In this document: in pieces, positions 47,522 through 59,500 of the stretch
Position numbering within the stretch: the stretch's first letter is position 1
Layout: every line of letters begins with the position of its first letter
Origin: Dolomedes plantarius
Lineage: Eukaryota; Arthropoda; Arachnida; Araneae; Dolomedidae
Reading direction: 5' to 3'
Length of the DNA stretch: 64,000 nt
NCBI GenBank assembly: GCA_907164885.2
Contig: OU015490.1
Location: 100,338,141-100,402,140 of the forward strand
Made by a program: the position numbers and the translations under genes
Notes under the pieces: model-generated
Databases searched by the model: none
Seen by the model: the letters and a program-made list of their open reading frames with translations, nothing else
What the model was told of the DNA's origin: nothing

Positions 47522-48065
47522 TAGGGCGGAGCGTAAAAAAAAAAGTTTTCGATTTTGCTTTTGCCCTAGTGCGGAAAAGTTGGGTACTGGTGGGTAGGTC
47601 ACGTATGCAAAGTTTCGGGATAAACAAAAAATATTTTCCGTCTCCATTTCGTCCGTGATTTTTAGCACATTTTTACCATATAGTTAAAAATGTGTATTTC
47701 TATTGTTTTGTATGCAGCTCTTCGGTTTTTCTGAAATAAAAAAAAAAAAAAACCAGAACTCACCACGGGGAAGAGGCTGCATTGCGAGTACCACCCGTGC
47801 CTACCCATCCTCCCAACCATATGGGCACAACTCCTTTGCCCTTCCAGTTATCCCGGTTTTATTCGGTACTCGCATTTGGTTTCAAATGATGGCATAGCTT
47901 TCTTCGACTCTGTTCGGGTTCTAACTAAACCGTCACGCTTATTTTCTCTACACATTGACACAGAAACCTCTGTTACTAGTTTCTCGAAACTTTCAGCACT
48001 TTGGGTGTGGTAAGGAAATTTTAGGCTTCCCATGTGTTGAGCTACAGACTCTCCACTGAAAATTT

Positions 48066-48153
48066 CTCAAATTATCTTCTGTCCAATATCAAATTATCTT
48101 CTGTCAAATTATCCTCTGTCTCAAATTATCTTCTGTCAAATTATCTTCTGTCT
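48066..48153. repeat. Short tandem repeat CAAATTATCTTCTGTC, about five copies
   Basis: 16-bp units, some with TC or AATAT spacers. They overlap the 3' end of the unassigned minus-strand ORF and encode its repeated acidic tail. Confidence 0.85.
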
Positions 48154-48847
48154 CCCCCAATAAGTGAGATCTTATTTGGGGTTCAGTCAAATTATATATC
48201 TGCCAATCAATAAGGTCTATATATGAAAGTGCCTCGAAGTTGAGTGACGGAATGTTGTAGTGTCCGAGTCCTTCCTTTTTTTCCTTTCTTGCTTGCAAAA
48301 TCCTACTTAGTCCAAGTTCTCGAATGGGCTGTTCGTCGTCTGGGATCATTGACAAGATTATTGCTTCCGGGTGGTCGAAATAGCCATTTCTCTGGATAAT
48401 GTGATCGACTACAGTCTTTAATTCGTTTTTAAGATATCGCGAGACGTTTATTGTCTTCCATAAATTTAGTGGACCATCCGTGCAATATGGATTTAATTTG
48501 ACAGTAAATCACATAGGTGTGCACCCATTCATGATGAACTCTGCCAGAGTTTGAAGTTCATTTGAAGGCGCTGAAGAGCTAATGTATAAACGCATTATTC
48601 GATTTGCAGTTGTTAGCCAACGTGCATGAGACATTTTCCCAGGGTGCTTTGTGACAAACTTGATGAGCAATTTCCATTTTTGACAGCTTGACAATTTGTA
48701 AAGCCATTTACACGCAAATGAGTAGCCACTCCGACATTTAGTACAGCATTTGGATGGTGGAACGAATGGCCTTATTGCATTTAATGGTCCTATTGGGAAA
48801 GCATTGGCAAATTGTAAAAACCTCCCAATTGTGAGATTTGTAGCCAT
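48104..48847 (-). pseudogene. Unassigned, probably transposon-derived ORF, one in-frame stop
   Basis: A single minus-strand frame of about 247 codons from MATNLTIGRFLQFANAFPIG. It contains CCTKCRSGYSFACKWLYKL and KHPGKMSHARWLTTANRIMR, and near the end IRELGLSRILQARKEKK and YNIPSLNFEALSYIDLIDWQ. The only interruption is TGA at 48508-48510, where the frame otherwise continues without shift. The HARWLTTANR-type motif belongs to a protein type I have met in arthropod genomes as uncharacterised, repeat-associated sequences, but I cannot name the family. The last codons consist of a short tandem repeat (EDNLTEDN). Upstream coding may exist beyond an intron. Confidence 0.5.
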
Positions 48848-48938
48848 TTCGAGCGAATTTCGATCGAAGAGTTACGCACTTTTTGAAAAGTATGTATTAG
48901 AGAAATAATACTAATTCCCTCATTATAACATGTATTAA

Positions 48939-49182
48939 CCCTTTGAGGAGAGCTGTTTGCACAGTGCAAACGTCTAAATCTATTCCTTTTTTCACTTGCA
49001 TTCAATGTATTCCAGTTAAGTGAGCAGAATAGTGGCTAGTATTGCCATCTGTTATCAGTTTAAAGAAGTAAAAACATTTTGCAACCTTTAATTGGAAAAA
49101 TTTTCAAGATTATTTAGGTTAAAAAAATTCGGGAAAAATATCTGCGCCGTGCAAACGGGGGAGATTTTTGCCCCTAAAAGGG
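48939..49182. mobile_element. Small TTAA-flanked MITE (piggyBac-like)
   Basis: TTAA at 48935-48938 and 49183-49186. Ends CCCTTTGAGG and inverse CCCTTTTAGGGGC. Internal inverted GTTTGCACAGTGCAAAC and a second CCGTGCAAACGG. The surrounding sequence is a tandem duplicate whose other copy (about 49265-49350) lacks the insertion. 244 bp, non-coding. Confidence 0.8.
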
Positions 49183-49189
49183 TTAACAG

Positions 49190-50140
49190 ATTGAAATTCA
49201 AAGACGGCAATTTTTGAAAACCAGTTTTCTGACTTTGCAGCCAGTTCTTTGACTTTGCAGAGAGTTGCACACTTTTTGCAAAACACTTATAAGAAAAATA
49301 ATACTAATTCACTCATTAAAACATGTATTTATAGATTGAAATTCAAAGACATTTCTGAAAACTTGTTTTCTGACTTTGCAATCAGATCGAAGATTAACAC
49401 GCTTTTTGAAAAATACTCATGAAGTGTCAAATTAACAAATAAATTTATATTTTGATTGAATATCATAAGTAATAAAATAATTTAACTCTTTTAAGAGCCT
49501 GAAAAAAATACACTTAATCAATAATAGATAATGTAAAGTTACATGCTTAATTGAAAATTTCCTTGTATAGGACATGTTAAAGGATATATTTAGAACTGTT
49601 TTAGAAATCTTTTTTTCATGATCATAACCCATTACCTTATAAATTACTTCAAATAAAAAAGGTTTGTAGAATTTTAAGACGAAAAATAGTTTTGATATTG
49701 TCATTCATTGCATGTAATCACCATATGAAAACACTTGAATAAAATCAGCTTTCAATAAATGTAGGGTTATGAATATTGCCAAATAGCTTATAAAAGTTAA
49801 TGTTGATTTTTGATTTAGAAATCGAAGAAAAAAATTTTCAATTTATTAATTGCTATTGCTAAATTAATAAAAGATCCTCACTTGACATTATTGATGATGA
49901 AGAATACGATATTTGTTCCCATTTTATGTGATACTTATTTTACACACATAAAACGTTATTTTTTAATTTAACGTTTTCACAGGATTTTACATTGTATTTC
50001 ATTATGATATACTTAGCTTTCGTGACTGTAGAGGAAGTGCATCAAGGCTTTCTGTATTATTTTTTTTTATTTAGCTCATCACCTGTAAAACAAGTTTCAC
50101 CTTCATAACTTAATTAAAGATGAGTAAGCAATATTACACG
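49190..50140. other. AT-rich sequence without gene
   Basis: The first 250 bp hold tandem copies of GCACACTTTTTGAAAA-type segments. The remainder is AT-rich with a 90-codon minus-strand frame (49432-49704) that has no recognisable features. Confidence 0.5.
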
Positions 50141-50147
50141 TTTTCAG

Positions 50148-50692
50148 GATACATCTATATATTTAAGCTGCTAGACAGATTTTTTGGGCAGTCCGTGAAA
50201 GAAAACTACCGCATCAATTTACTTTATTTTGGTCTTGAGCGAAAGATTTTAATCTATAGATGTGTCAAATTTGGTTTTTGTGACCGCCATTTCTATTAAA
50301 TATCGATTTAAAAATTGTTTTCTGCGTTTGCTCAGTGACGTTTAAATCTGTCGATATTCACTAAGCACGAGGCCGCATAAACACATTAATATGTTTCTGC
50401 GCATGCTCAGTGACATATTTAAATCTGGCTTTAGATACTTACAAAGCATGAGCTGCATATACACTTTAATTTGTTTATTCTCAGGAATATCTTTAGCTCT
50501 CTCCCTGCCATTTTTATTTTTTATTTAAAGTGTAAGTCTTTATTCTTAATATTATGATTTTCAATATTTGGCAATGATGTGTTGAGTATAATTTATGTAC
50601 TAGTACATTTATTTACTATCCAGCAGCTATGTTTTGACGGGTACCAACTAGTCTATATACTTGAGTTGCTAAGGTAATTCTTTGGGCAATCC

Positions 50693-50736
<44 letters not shown>

Positions 50737-51318
50737 AAACTACTGAATCAATTTACTTCATTTTGGTCTTAAACGAAAGATTTTAATCTATAGATGTGTC
50801 AAATTTGGTTTTTGTAACCGGAATTTCTATTAATGAACGGTAATTTACAATTCAAAATTACTTTCTGCGCATGCTCAGTGACATTTAAATCTAGCTTTAG
50901 ATACTCACTAAGCACGAGGCCGCATAAACACATTAGTTTGTTTCTGCGCATGCTCAGTGACATGTTTAATTCTGGCTTTAGTTGCTTATTAAACATGGGG
51001 CCGCATAAACACGTCAATTTGTTTATTCCGAGGAATCTCTCTAGCTCTCTCTCTGCCATTTTTATTTTTAATTACGTTTGTGAGATATAGAATTAAACCC
51101 GACGGAAATTGTTTATTTCGTGCTGTTGAGTAACCCTATTTCCTTTTATTGGGTTCAATAGTATGTTTTTTACCCTATTTCCTTTTATTGGGTTCAAGTG
51201 TATTTCTCTATTCTTAATATCATGATTTTCAACATTTGACAATGATGTGTTGATTATAATTTGTGGATTAGTACATTTATTTACTGTCCAGCCGTCATGT
51301 TTTGACGGTACCAACTAG
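50148..51318. repeat. Large tandem duplication with poly(A) expansion
   Basis: A unit of about 510 bp (TATATATTTAAGCTGCTAGACAG ... TTTTGACGGGTACCAACTAGT, 50148-50652) is followed by a second copy at about 50653-51318. The second has a run of about 38 A at 50697-50734 and an extra CCCTATTTCCTTTTATTGGG duplication near 51131-51195. Each copy contains a sub-repeat CTGCGCATGCTCAGTGACAT. No coding content. Confidence 0.85.
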
Positions 51319-51370
51319 TGTAAATTAAGATTCACAAGTTCTCCTTCCCAAACAAAAAATTCTTATAGCG

Positions 51371-51655
51371 CATACAGATTGGTACAGAGTTCTCTGCATC
51401 TGCCAGTGATTTATGTCTCTCTGTACTCTGTACTATGCGTGGATCGCCTCCTCTGGCGGTCCATCAAAGAAAGAGTGGGGGTCAGCGGGTCAAATGGTGT
51501 CGAGCGGGGTCGGGGGAGACACGACATCAAAAAAACCTTGCGGGCGGGAATGGGGATGGTTCTAAATACTGTGTCTAATGTTACCGTGACTAATGTGATG
51601 ACAGGAGTCGGGGATCTGCAGGCAGAGAACTCTGTACCAATGTATATGCACCATT
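51371..51655. mobile_element. Short inverted-repeat element with G-rich interior
   Basis: ATTGGTACAGAGTTCTCTGC at the left is mirrored by GCAGAGAACTCTGTACCAAT at the right, perfect over 20 bp. The interior is G-rich on this strand (GTCGAGCGGGGTCGGGGGAG) and crossed by an open frame with no known domain. Target duplication is unclear. Confidence 0.6.
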
Positions 51656-51693
51656 ACATTAAGGCATGCACAAGTGCACAATAAACATATATA

Positions 51694-52274
51694 CAGGGTG
51701 TTTCAAAAAGAATCATCCAATTTAAAAGAATCATAACTATTCATCTTTTAATCCGTTTTGATCGAATAATATAGGCAGAAAGAAGGAAATCTCGAGTTTC
51801 ACGCAGTTGCCGACAAGTAGCGCTAACAATCTTCCTTCGCCCGCCACTTCAGTGTTTGTAAAGATGGCGACTGTACAACAGATATCATTTTGTGTTCTAC
51901 GCTTTGCGAAGTGTGAGTCCGTAATAACTGTTCAGCGTGATTTTCGTCGACAAAACCCTGGTAGATTGAAGTTCCTACCTCTCAGAGCATTAGGCGATGG
52001 CATAAACAATTCCAATACACGGGTTGTCTGTGTACGCATAACAGCAGTGGAAGAAATGTATGCAGACATCCTCGCAAAAGTTTGGGACGAATTTGCCTAC
52101 CGTATAGACACATGTAGTGTATCCAAAGGTGGGTATATTGATCACCTTAAATTCGGTTTGTAAAAAAAACTTTATGATTAGCCATGTAATATAAAATTAA
52201 TTTTAAGTTTCTATGTTCAATATTTTTCATAATATACTCATTTCAAATCGGATAATTCTTTTTAAAACAGCGTG
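51694..52274 (+). mobile_element. IS630/mariner-like deletion derivative
   Basis: Left CAGGGTGTTTCAAAAAGAAT after TA (51692-51693) and a right inverse CACGCTGTTTTAAAAAGAAT. The interior joins the first and last parts of a transposase gene. No TA remains on the right. Confidence 0.7.
51864..52163 (+). pseudogene. IS630/mariner-like transposase, N- and C-termini fused
   Basis: An open frame beginning MATVQQISFCVLRFAKCESV (HTH start of this transposase type). After about 50 codons it jumps to the C-terminus, MYADILAKVWDEFAYRIDTC and GGYIDHLKF. The central DDE domain is missing. The C-terminal pattern YRIDxCxVxxGGxIxHL parallels the remnant ending at 14777. Confidence 0.75.
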
Positions 52275-52689
52275 TTGGGAATCTCCTTTGGCGCCGCTAA
52301 TTGAGGCGATAGTTTTTTTTCTTCACGTCGCCAATCACCCGTCCTCACCCGCAAGAATTCTTTCTGCAAGCACTTCTCACTTCTCTTGTTACACCGCTCA
52401 TAGAATGTAGCGTGCCCTGAACACCGAATCATATTATTGTCTGTTGCGTGCGTTCAGCACCATTTTTGAATATTTCACAGTCCACTTAAAAGTATCAATA
52501 AATTTGTTGTGTTTGTTTAAATTGAGGACTTTATGTTCATGGCCAACACCAGCGCACCCGCCGTTTCACACCTTGTATTATGGATTTTGAAAAGATATAT
52601 AATGTCTTATATTCATCAATAAATTTATTCATTTTACAAAGCATTTTAACGAAATTAAGATTTTTTAAATTAGATTTTTTAAATAAGAA

Positions 52690-52830
52690 ATTTTTTTTCA
52701 GCATTCCTCATTGATTATGAGATAAAAACTGAAATTCAGATACTAATTCAGTTAAGGATCATAAGTTGATATTATTGAAAATGAAGAATAAGATTTTAGT
52801 TTACATCTTAACCAAAACTTAGTCTACGTT
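52690..52830 (-). repeat. Dispersed repeat, inverted partner of 3085-3245
   Basis: Reverse-complement match to the segment near 3.1 kb, including the motif TAAACTAAAATCTTATTC in minus orientation and the AATGTAGACTAAG end. The surrounding 52275-52900 contains no gene. Confidence 0.6.
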
Positions 52831-52908
52831 TTTCATATGTGGTTTATAAATTATGTAGAATGTAGACTAACCAGCACTTTAAAATATTTATGTTTTTAGT
52901 TTGTTCCA

Positions 52909-53114
<206 letters not shown>

Positions 53115-53870
53115 TAGCTAAATACCCGTGCTTCACTACGGAGTACATTCAAATTAAATGCAACGGTCAATGTATGCAATTAATGCCAAAAAGTATACAT
53201 ATATTTATAATAAATACAACGATCAATGTATGCAATTGATGTAAAAAAAAACAAAAAATATATTTATAAAAAAATTGTAAGGGATATTTTTATAGACACA
53301 ATAATGTAGAAGAAAATATTCAAATTAAATCTAATAGAACATACTAAAGAATATAGTACAGTTAATATAGTACAATTTGAGTAACATTTCTTTTACTGTA
53401 TTTTAATATAGCTTTTTTTTATAATGCCCAATCGTCTGTCGCATTAGCAAGAAAGAAATTTTTTTTTGTCTATTTCGTTGTTATGCACGTGACGCAAAAT
53501 TAGTTTAAAGTATCACAGAAAGAAAAGAAACCACGTGATCAGCATTCAATAAAATTTAATCAAAAAATTTAATCTTTAAATCAGAAAATCGAGTTAAAGA
53601 TTCGAAAAAGATTTCATTTTAAAGGAATTTTTAGGATCTTTGTCGTGATATAAATTTTATAACCCTCAGATTGTTATTTTAAAGGCAAAGTTAAAAAAAG
53701 TTATAAAAACAGCTTAAAGATTCAATTTTAAAAAATCTAAGAAGAATTTTTCAAAAATCTTTCTTTGTGCACCCCTACACTATAAGAAGAATCGCCATGC
53801 AAAATTTCAGCTGTTTAAGTCCAGCGGTTTGGTCTGTGCGTTATATGTCAGTCAGTCAGTTATAGAACTG
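53115..53870. repeat. Repeat bracketed by microsatellites (ACCCGTGCTTCACTACGG type)
   Basis: Begins CTAGCTAAATACCCGTGCTT and ends CAGCGGTTTGGTCTGTGCGT then GTCAGTCAGTCAGTTATAG, running into (TA)n. This start/end combination is familiar from abundant arthropod interspersed repeats, but I cannot assign its class. No ORF. A heptamer CAATGTATGCAATT is repeated near 53170 and 53225. Confidence 0.55.
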
Positions 53871-53913
53871 TTATATATATATATATATATAATGTGTGTG
53901 TGTGTGTGTGTGT
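53871..53913. repeat. (TA)n(GT)n tail of the SINE
   Basis: TA then GT dinucleotides on the plus strand, i.e. (CA)n(TA)n at the 3' end of the minus-strand SINE. Confidence 0.9.
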
Positions 53914-54237
53914 GACCGAGTGTTGGTCAATGAAGATATTCGCACATTATCTGCGAAAATAGTTTGTTGTTTTCAATGAGGGCACCACATAGGTGTACCA
54001 ACACTACCCTATGGCGCCAGTTCAGTTTTGACCGAACATCCTCAGGGGCGTCAACTAGAGGGCTCGCTACTTCCCCATCCCTCTGACATCATAGAAGGAC
54101 TTTCCGATCCACGGTTTGAACGTGCCCATATACGCTTTAGACACGAAGGTATTCAGTGGAGCTCATCGGGATTCGAACTGAGCAACCAACGTCCGAAACC
54201 CAACGCGTTATCACTAGGCTACTTTGGTCCCCTGTTC
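53914..54237 (-). mobile_element. tRNA-derived SINE
   Basis: Read on the minus strand, the head has a pol III A box, TAGCCTAGTGATAACGCG (54204-54221), and a B box, AGTTCGAATCCC (54168-54179), with tRNA-like spacing. The anticodon region GGGTTTCGGAC resembles tRNA-Arg(UCG), a tentative parallel. The body of about 240 bp is unrelated, and the 3' end runs into (CA)n(TA)n. The 84-codon plus frame across it (54028-54282) is not a gene. Confidence 0.75.
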
Positions 54238-54436
54238 AGTGCAGACTATACGGTTTCAAAGAGACATGCTATAAAAGCGTGAAATGAAATTTATTGTACT
54301 CTCAGTGGAATATCGAAATGTAACATAAACGCTCAATATAGATAAATTCCGTTTAATAATTCCATGATAATCATTGGCATAATCAGTGTGAAAAAAAAAT
54401 TTCTACTACTGTAAAATGAATTACAATTCGTTAAAG

Positions 54437-54438
54437 GA

Positions 54439-54521
<83 letters not shown>
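54437..54521. repeat. (CATA)n(TA)n microsatellite, target of Gypsy element 2
   Basis: Five ACAT units then about 60 bp TA, broken by the LTR at 54522. TA resumes after the other LTR at 61208. Confidence 0.95.
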
Positions 54522-54525
<4 letters not shown>

Positions 54526-54967
54526 ATATAATCATTACATCTCCTTCTTAAAATGCAACCTGAAAAGGAAAACTAGCTCAAATTTACATGGCTGGAGCTA
54601 GACTCAGCCTGAAAGTAATTAAAATTTTGAAGCAGTCGGGTCGAATCATTTTATTAGGAGCGATAGTAACATACGTCCTTTCATTTCAGATGCTCGGAGC
54701 GAAGTGTAATATCACCTTTCAACATTACGCGCTAGAAGCGAGGTACATGTGGCTGTTGTTTTGAAATGTCAGCGGAATTTCGGGCTTGCAATGCGAACTC
54801 ATGCCTTTCTCGGGACGTATACACGTGTAGAAATGCAACGTTTGCTATTTTATGGGAAGTTCTGTTGCTATGGGTTTTTAAAGCGTTAAAGTAATGTTAC
54901 TGGGGATTGGATTTAGGAAAGGGAATTTAACTGATAGAATGGAGGGCCTAATATTTAATTTATTACA
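54522..54967 (-). repeat. 3' LTR of Gypsy element 2
   Basis: 446 bp, identical by eye to 60762-61207. Perfect terminal TGTAAT/ATTACA. Confidence 0.95.
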
Positions 54968-54990
54968 AATCCCCCCCGAAAAAGGGAAAA
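54968..54990 (-). promoter_or_regulatory. Putative polypurine tract
   Basis: In element sense the bases before the 3' LTR are CGGGGGGGATT then TGTAAT. The G-run is the likely plus-strand primer. Confidence 0.6.
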
Positions 54991-56590
54991 TCGTCACGTT
55001 GAAAGGTGACATTTTCACAACATAATACAGGTGAACTCTTATATAATAAAGTGAGTACAATTACAATCAAATATAATCAAAATTAACTACATTATACAAT
55101 TACATGTCTCTGAATGCAACATTGGTGGAAAGAAGTCACGACAAACAGCAGGGTGGGTGAGAATTAGAACACATCAAGGTTACAGAGTCAAGAGCTTTGT
55201 CCATAACCCATCATAAATTAACTTCACCGAAACAAATCCAAAGTTAAATCTCCTGAATCTTTACTATAAAACTAAGCTCACTCTTATGACTTCGTTGCAC
55301 CATCACACAAAATATATGAAATTAAAGGAATATACAATGAAATTTATAATGATCATTCAAAATATATGGAATTAACATAGTATGCAATAAGTTTATAATT
55401 ATTATACAATGTGCAATGAAATTCAAATAACTGAAATATTATTGGCTAATATAATCTAAATAACTTTTTAATTAAATCAAAGTTCTTCATTCAATAATGA
55501 GTCCTAAAATAACGTATAATTCTTGGAGTCCTTAAGCTCAGTTTAAATTCAAGTCGTTATACATTGTTTATCAAATAAGTCCTTATTGTATGTGGTTTAT
55601 ATTCAGTGTTTACATTTTACACATGATTTCAAAACTTCATCGTTTACACCAATTATCATTCATCGATCTCCATTTTTCATATTCCTAATCTCGAATACTT
55701 ACATAAATTTTAAAATAATTCACAATATATAATTCAGAAGATATTTCAATAAGTTCAAGTTCAAAACAACATTACTTTAGACAATATTATTACAAAATTG
55801 ATTTCTTATATTATTCTGAAAGTTTCACTTCAATTACAGCATAGATTTAGATACCTGTCAAGTTTTTAACAATACATAAGATCATAAATTAAACAATTCA
55901 AAACAACTTGTTATAAATCCTTAATTAAGTAAATGGGCATCATTTTCACATTAGGTAATTTTCAAAAACATTATGTACTTTAACATCGTCACTAGTTTCA
56001 ATTCAAAATATTCAAATTCTAAAATCATTGGTACCAATTATGACATCAGTGACAAACCTGGAGGTGAAATGGGCTATCCTCTGTGATGTCCAACGTGAAA
56101 GATTGTTAGTGATCACGAGGGTGCTGTGATGCAAAGACAGCAAGAGGCTCATCCCTCTGCGGGAGGAACTACCCCTTGTGCTGGCAAAAGGTTTCTCCGG
56201 TGTCAACAAAAATAACAACTCAGATCATCAACATACTTGGCAAAATTAGGGGTAACCTGTGACATGTTATGTTAGCCCTAACATTGACAAAATTTTTCTT
56301 TAACTTAGCACATCAACATTTTCTCTTTAATAAATATTCTTTTAAAATAATTCAGATGGTAATTTGTGGAAGGCAAACTAGCATCAAAAATTCTCTAAAT
56401 ATGAATAACTACGAAATTTAGGTAGGCATCTAAATCCATCAAAGTTAGGTTATCTTCATCATGCGTCAACAGCAATCTTCATTGGGTTATCAAAATATTG
56501 CAAGATTATCGGAGTCATAGTCAGGTAGTTGTTTGAGTCACAGTTGGGTAGTCTTAATCATCACAGATAGGTTTTTTTTTTCTAACACTA
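54991..56590 (-). other. Long 3' untranslated region of Gypsy element 2
   Basis: About 1.6 kb of AT-rich DNA between the pol stop and the polypurine tract. No ORF exceeds 68 codons on the sense strand and none resembles an envelope protein. A GC-richer patch lies at 56040-56210. Confidence 0.7.
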
Positions 56591-59500
56591 TTAATTTCTA
56601 CTTGGCATCTTGGGCGTTTTGGGGTTTACTGTTATTAAAATAGGAATTTTACTTTTTCTAGTTGCTAATCGAAAATTATCTGCAGGGTTGAAAGGTCTTA
56701 GTCTAGTACAATGTACAATTTCCGAGGTTTTCTTAGTTAGGGAATTGGGTCTGTTAATTTCAAAATTTACTCTAGAAATTTGTTTCAAAATTTTATATGG
56801 ACCAGAATAAGGGGGAGTAAGTTTAGGAGTATTTGGGTAACGAAACTCTTCGTACATTACTATATCACCTACCTTAAATTTAGATTCCTCAAAACGAGTG
56901 TCATATCTTTCTTTATTTACTTCATGATTTCTTATAGTTCTCTGTTTAGCAATCTTCCTAGCTTCTTCAATTGGTGGGTACATGTCTTGATCATCAAGTA
57001 AATTTTTGTAGGGTGGTTTTCCATGCATTAAATAAGAAGGGGGAAATTTTGTTACGGTATGGGGTGTGTCGTTATATTCATTCGTTATTTCACGTAATAA
57101 TTTTGTCCAGGAGACTTTACCAGGGTGTGAATTTAATTTACATTTAAGCCTAGTAATCAGGGTCTGATTTACTCTTTCATTTTTTCCGTTTGTTTGTGGT
57201 CTATGCGAAGTAGTTAGCAATTGTGTAATATTATTGTTTCTCAAAAAATGCTTAAATTTGGAGGAAGTAAAAGCACTATTTCTATCACTTAAAATTTTCT
57301 TAGGTACTTGGTGTTGAAAAATTTGTGTTAAACAATTAATATAAGTATCTGTATTTTCATTTTTAGAAGCAAAGGTCCATATATACCTCGTAGCATGATC
57401 TATAACTATGTGTAAATATTTCTTTGTAGACTCATAATAATTTAAGCCACCAACAGTGTCTATGGCAAGAATTTCAAAGGGTTCACTGGTAGGGGGTAAC
57501 AGTTGTAAGAGACCAAATCTTTTTTGTCTAGACTTCTTATTTAGTTGACATACTTCACAATGTTTCACATAGTTACTCACATCTTTAGTTATTCCAATCC
57601 AATAATATTGAGGGGATATCAGATTTAACATTGCCGAAACTCCTAAATGTCCATAATTAACATGGGCTTTTTCTAATAATTTTAAACGTAAAGAGAAGGG
57701 CACAACAATTTTCATTAAACCTTGTTTTTTAATTGTCCATACATTATTAACTTTTTTAAAATTCTTACCGTTTACATTATCTAAATTTTGATGATGCTCG
57801 ATTTCTTGCAATGTCAACAATGGGTCACGTTCACGTAAAGTTACATGGTGAGAAATTGGGTTTCTAGTTAACATATCGGCTTCATAATTTGTAGAACCTT
57901 TTTTATATTTAATGTCAAAATCGTACATGGACAGTTTAAGTGACCATCGGAATAATCGTCCAGTTGGGTGTTTAATACTTTTTAACCAGACAAGTGCAGC
58001 ATGATCCGTATGAACGGTAAAATGAGTCCCATGTAAATAACAATAATATTTGTCAACAGCGTCAATAATTGACAAGCATTCCAGCTCGGTAATGGCATAA
58101 TTTTGTTCATAGGTTCTAAGTTTTCGAGAATGATAGGCTATGGGATGCAAACTTCCATCAGGGTGTTGTTGTTTTAAAATTGCGCCTACCGCTTGTCCGG
58201 ACGCATCCACGAAAATATGGCATGGGTAATTTGGGTTGTAAATAGATAAAACAGGTTTAGATATTAGAGCGTCTTTTAAATCCTGAAAAGCTTTCTGGCA
58301 ATCATCTGTCCATTCAAATTTAGTGTCTTTCTTCAATAATTTATTCAATGGTACTCTTAATTTAGCATAGTTGGGAATGAATTTATTATAAACATTTACG
58401 CTACCTAAAAATCTTTGTAAGTCTTTAACATTCCTGGGAGGTTGAAGTTTCTTAATAATTTCTATATTAGCGTTACTCGGGTGATAACATCCCTTTTCCA
58501 CTTCATATCCCAAAAATTTTATTTTTGTTTGGGCAAATTGGCATTTTGAAAATTTCAATTTTATGTTTTCTTTTTCACAAATCGAGAAAATAGTTTTTAA
58601 ATGCTCTAAGTGTTCTTCGAAAGAGTCTGAAAATATAATTATATCATCAAAATAGTTGAGCGCAAATTTAATTTGGTATTTATTTAAAATTTGTCTGAGT
58701 GTTCTTTGGAATATGGCAGGAGCGTTTTTCCAGCCAAAAGGTAATCTTTTCCATTCATATAAGCCAAAGTTTGAGGTGAAAGCTAACTTTTCTGTATCTT
58801 TTTCATTTAGTTTAATATGCCAGTAGCCACTCGCGAGATCAAGGGTGGAGAAAATCTTAGCATTGGTTAGTTGATCTAAAACTGCGTCGATTCGGGGAAT
58901 TGGTTCCGAGTCCGTTTTTGTAATACTATTTAGTTTTCGGTAATCGATACACATTCTGGATTTTGAATTTTCATCTTTCTTGTAAGCCAAAGTAATTGGG
59001 GAAGCATAGGGTGAATGAGATGTTTTTATTAAACCTGCAGCTAAAAGCTCGTCTATTTGCTTCTTAATTTCGGCATTATCTTTTGGCGACGCCCTGTATG
59101 GACGAAGGGAAATTGGTAGTTCAGAATTCAAAATTACTCTTTGTGGTTCAAGACGTATACATCCAACATCATATTTATTTTTCGCGAAAATATTATTATA
59201 CTCATTCAATATTTTGTTCAATTGAACACTTTCATCATCAGTAACATTATTTTCATTTTCAATTTTATAAAAACGAGTATCACAATTTCTATTATATTTA
59301 GTATCAAGATTTATAGTACTATGAGAACAAGTATGTGGCACATTAGGATTATCATATGTTAAAAATATATAGCAATTATTAGTAACATTTTCCAAAGACA
59401 AAGTAGATGAAATATTATTTTTTCCTTGGTAAACACAAAAATTTTTAAAATTCAAATTAATTTTAAATAGATTAATAATTTCCGACGATAAAATTGCATA

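Noticed and set aside
54028..54282. An 84-codon plus-strand ORF as a gene
   Set aside because: It runs antisense across the tRNA-like head of a SINE.
55000..56590. A hidden envelope gene in the 3' part of Gypsy element 2
   Set aside because: No sense-strand ORF exceeds 68 codons and none shows a signal peptide or membrane anchor.
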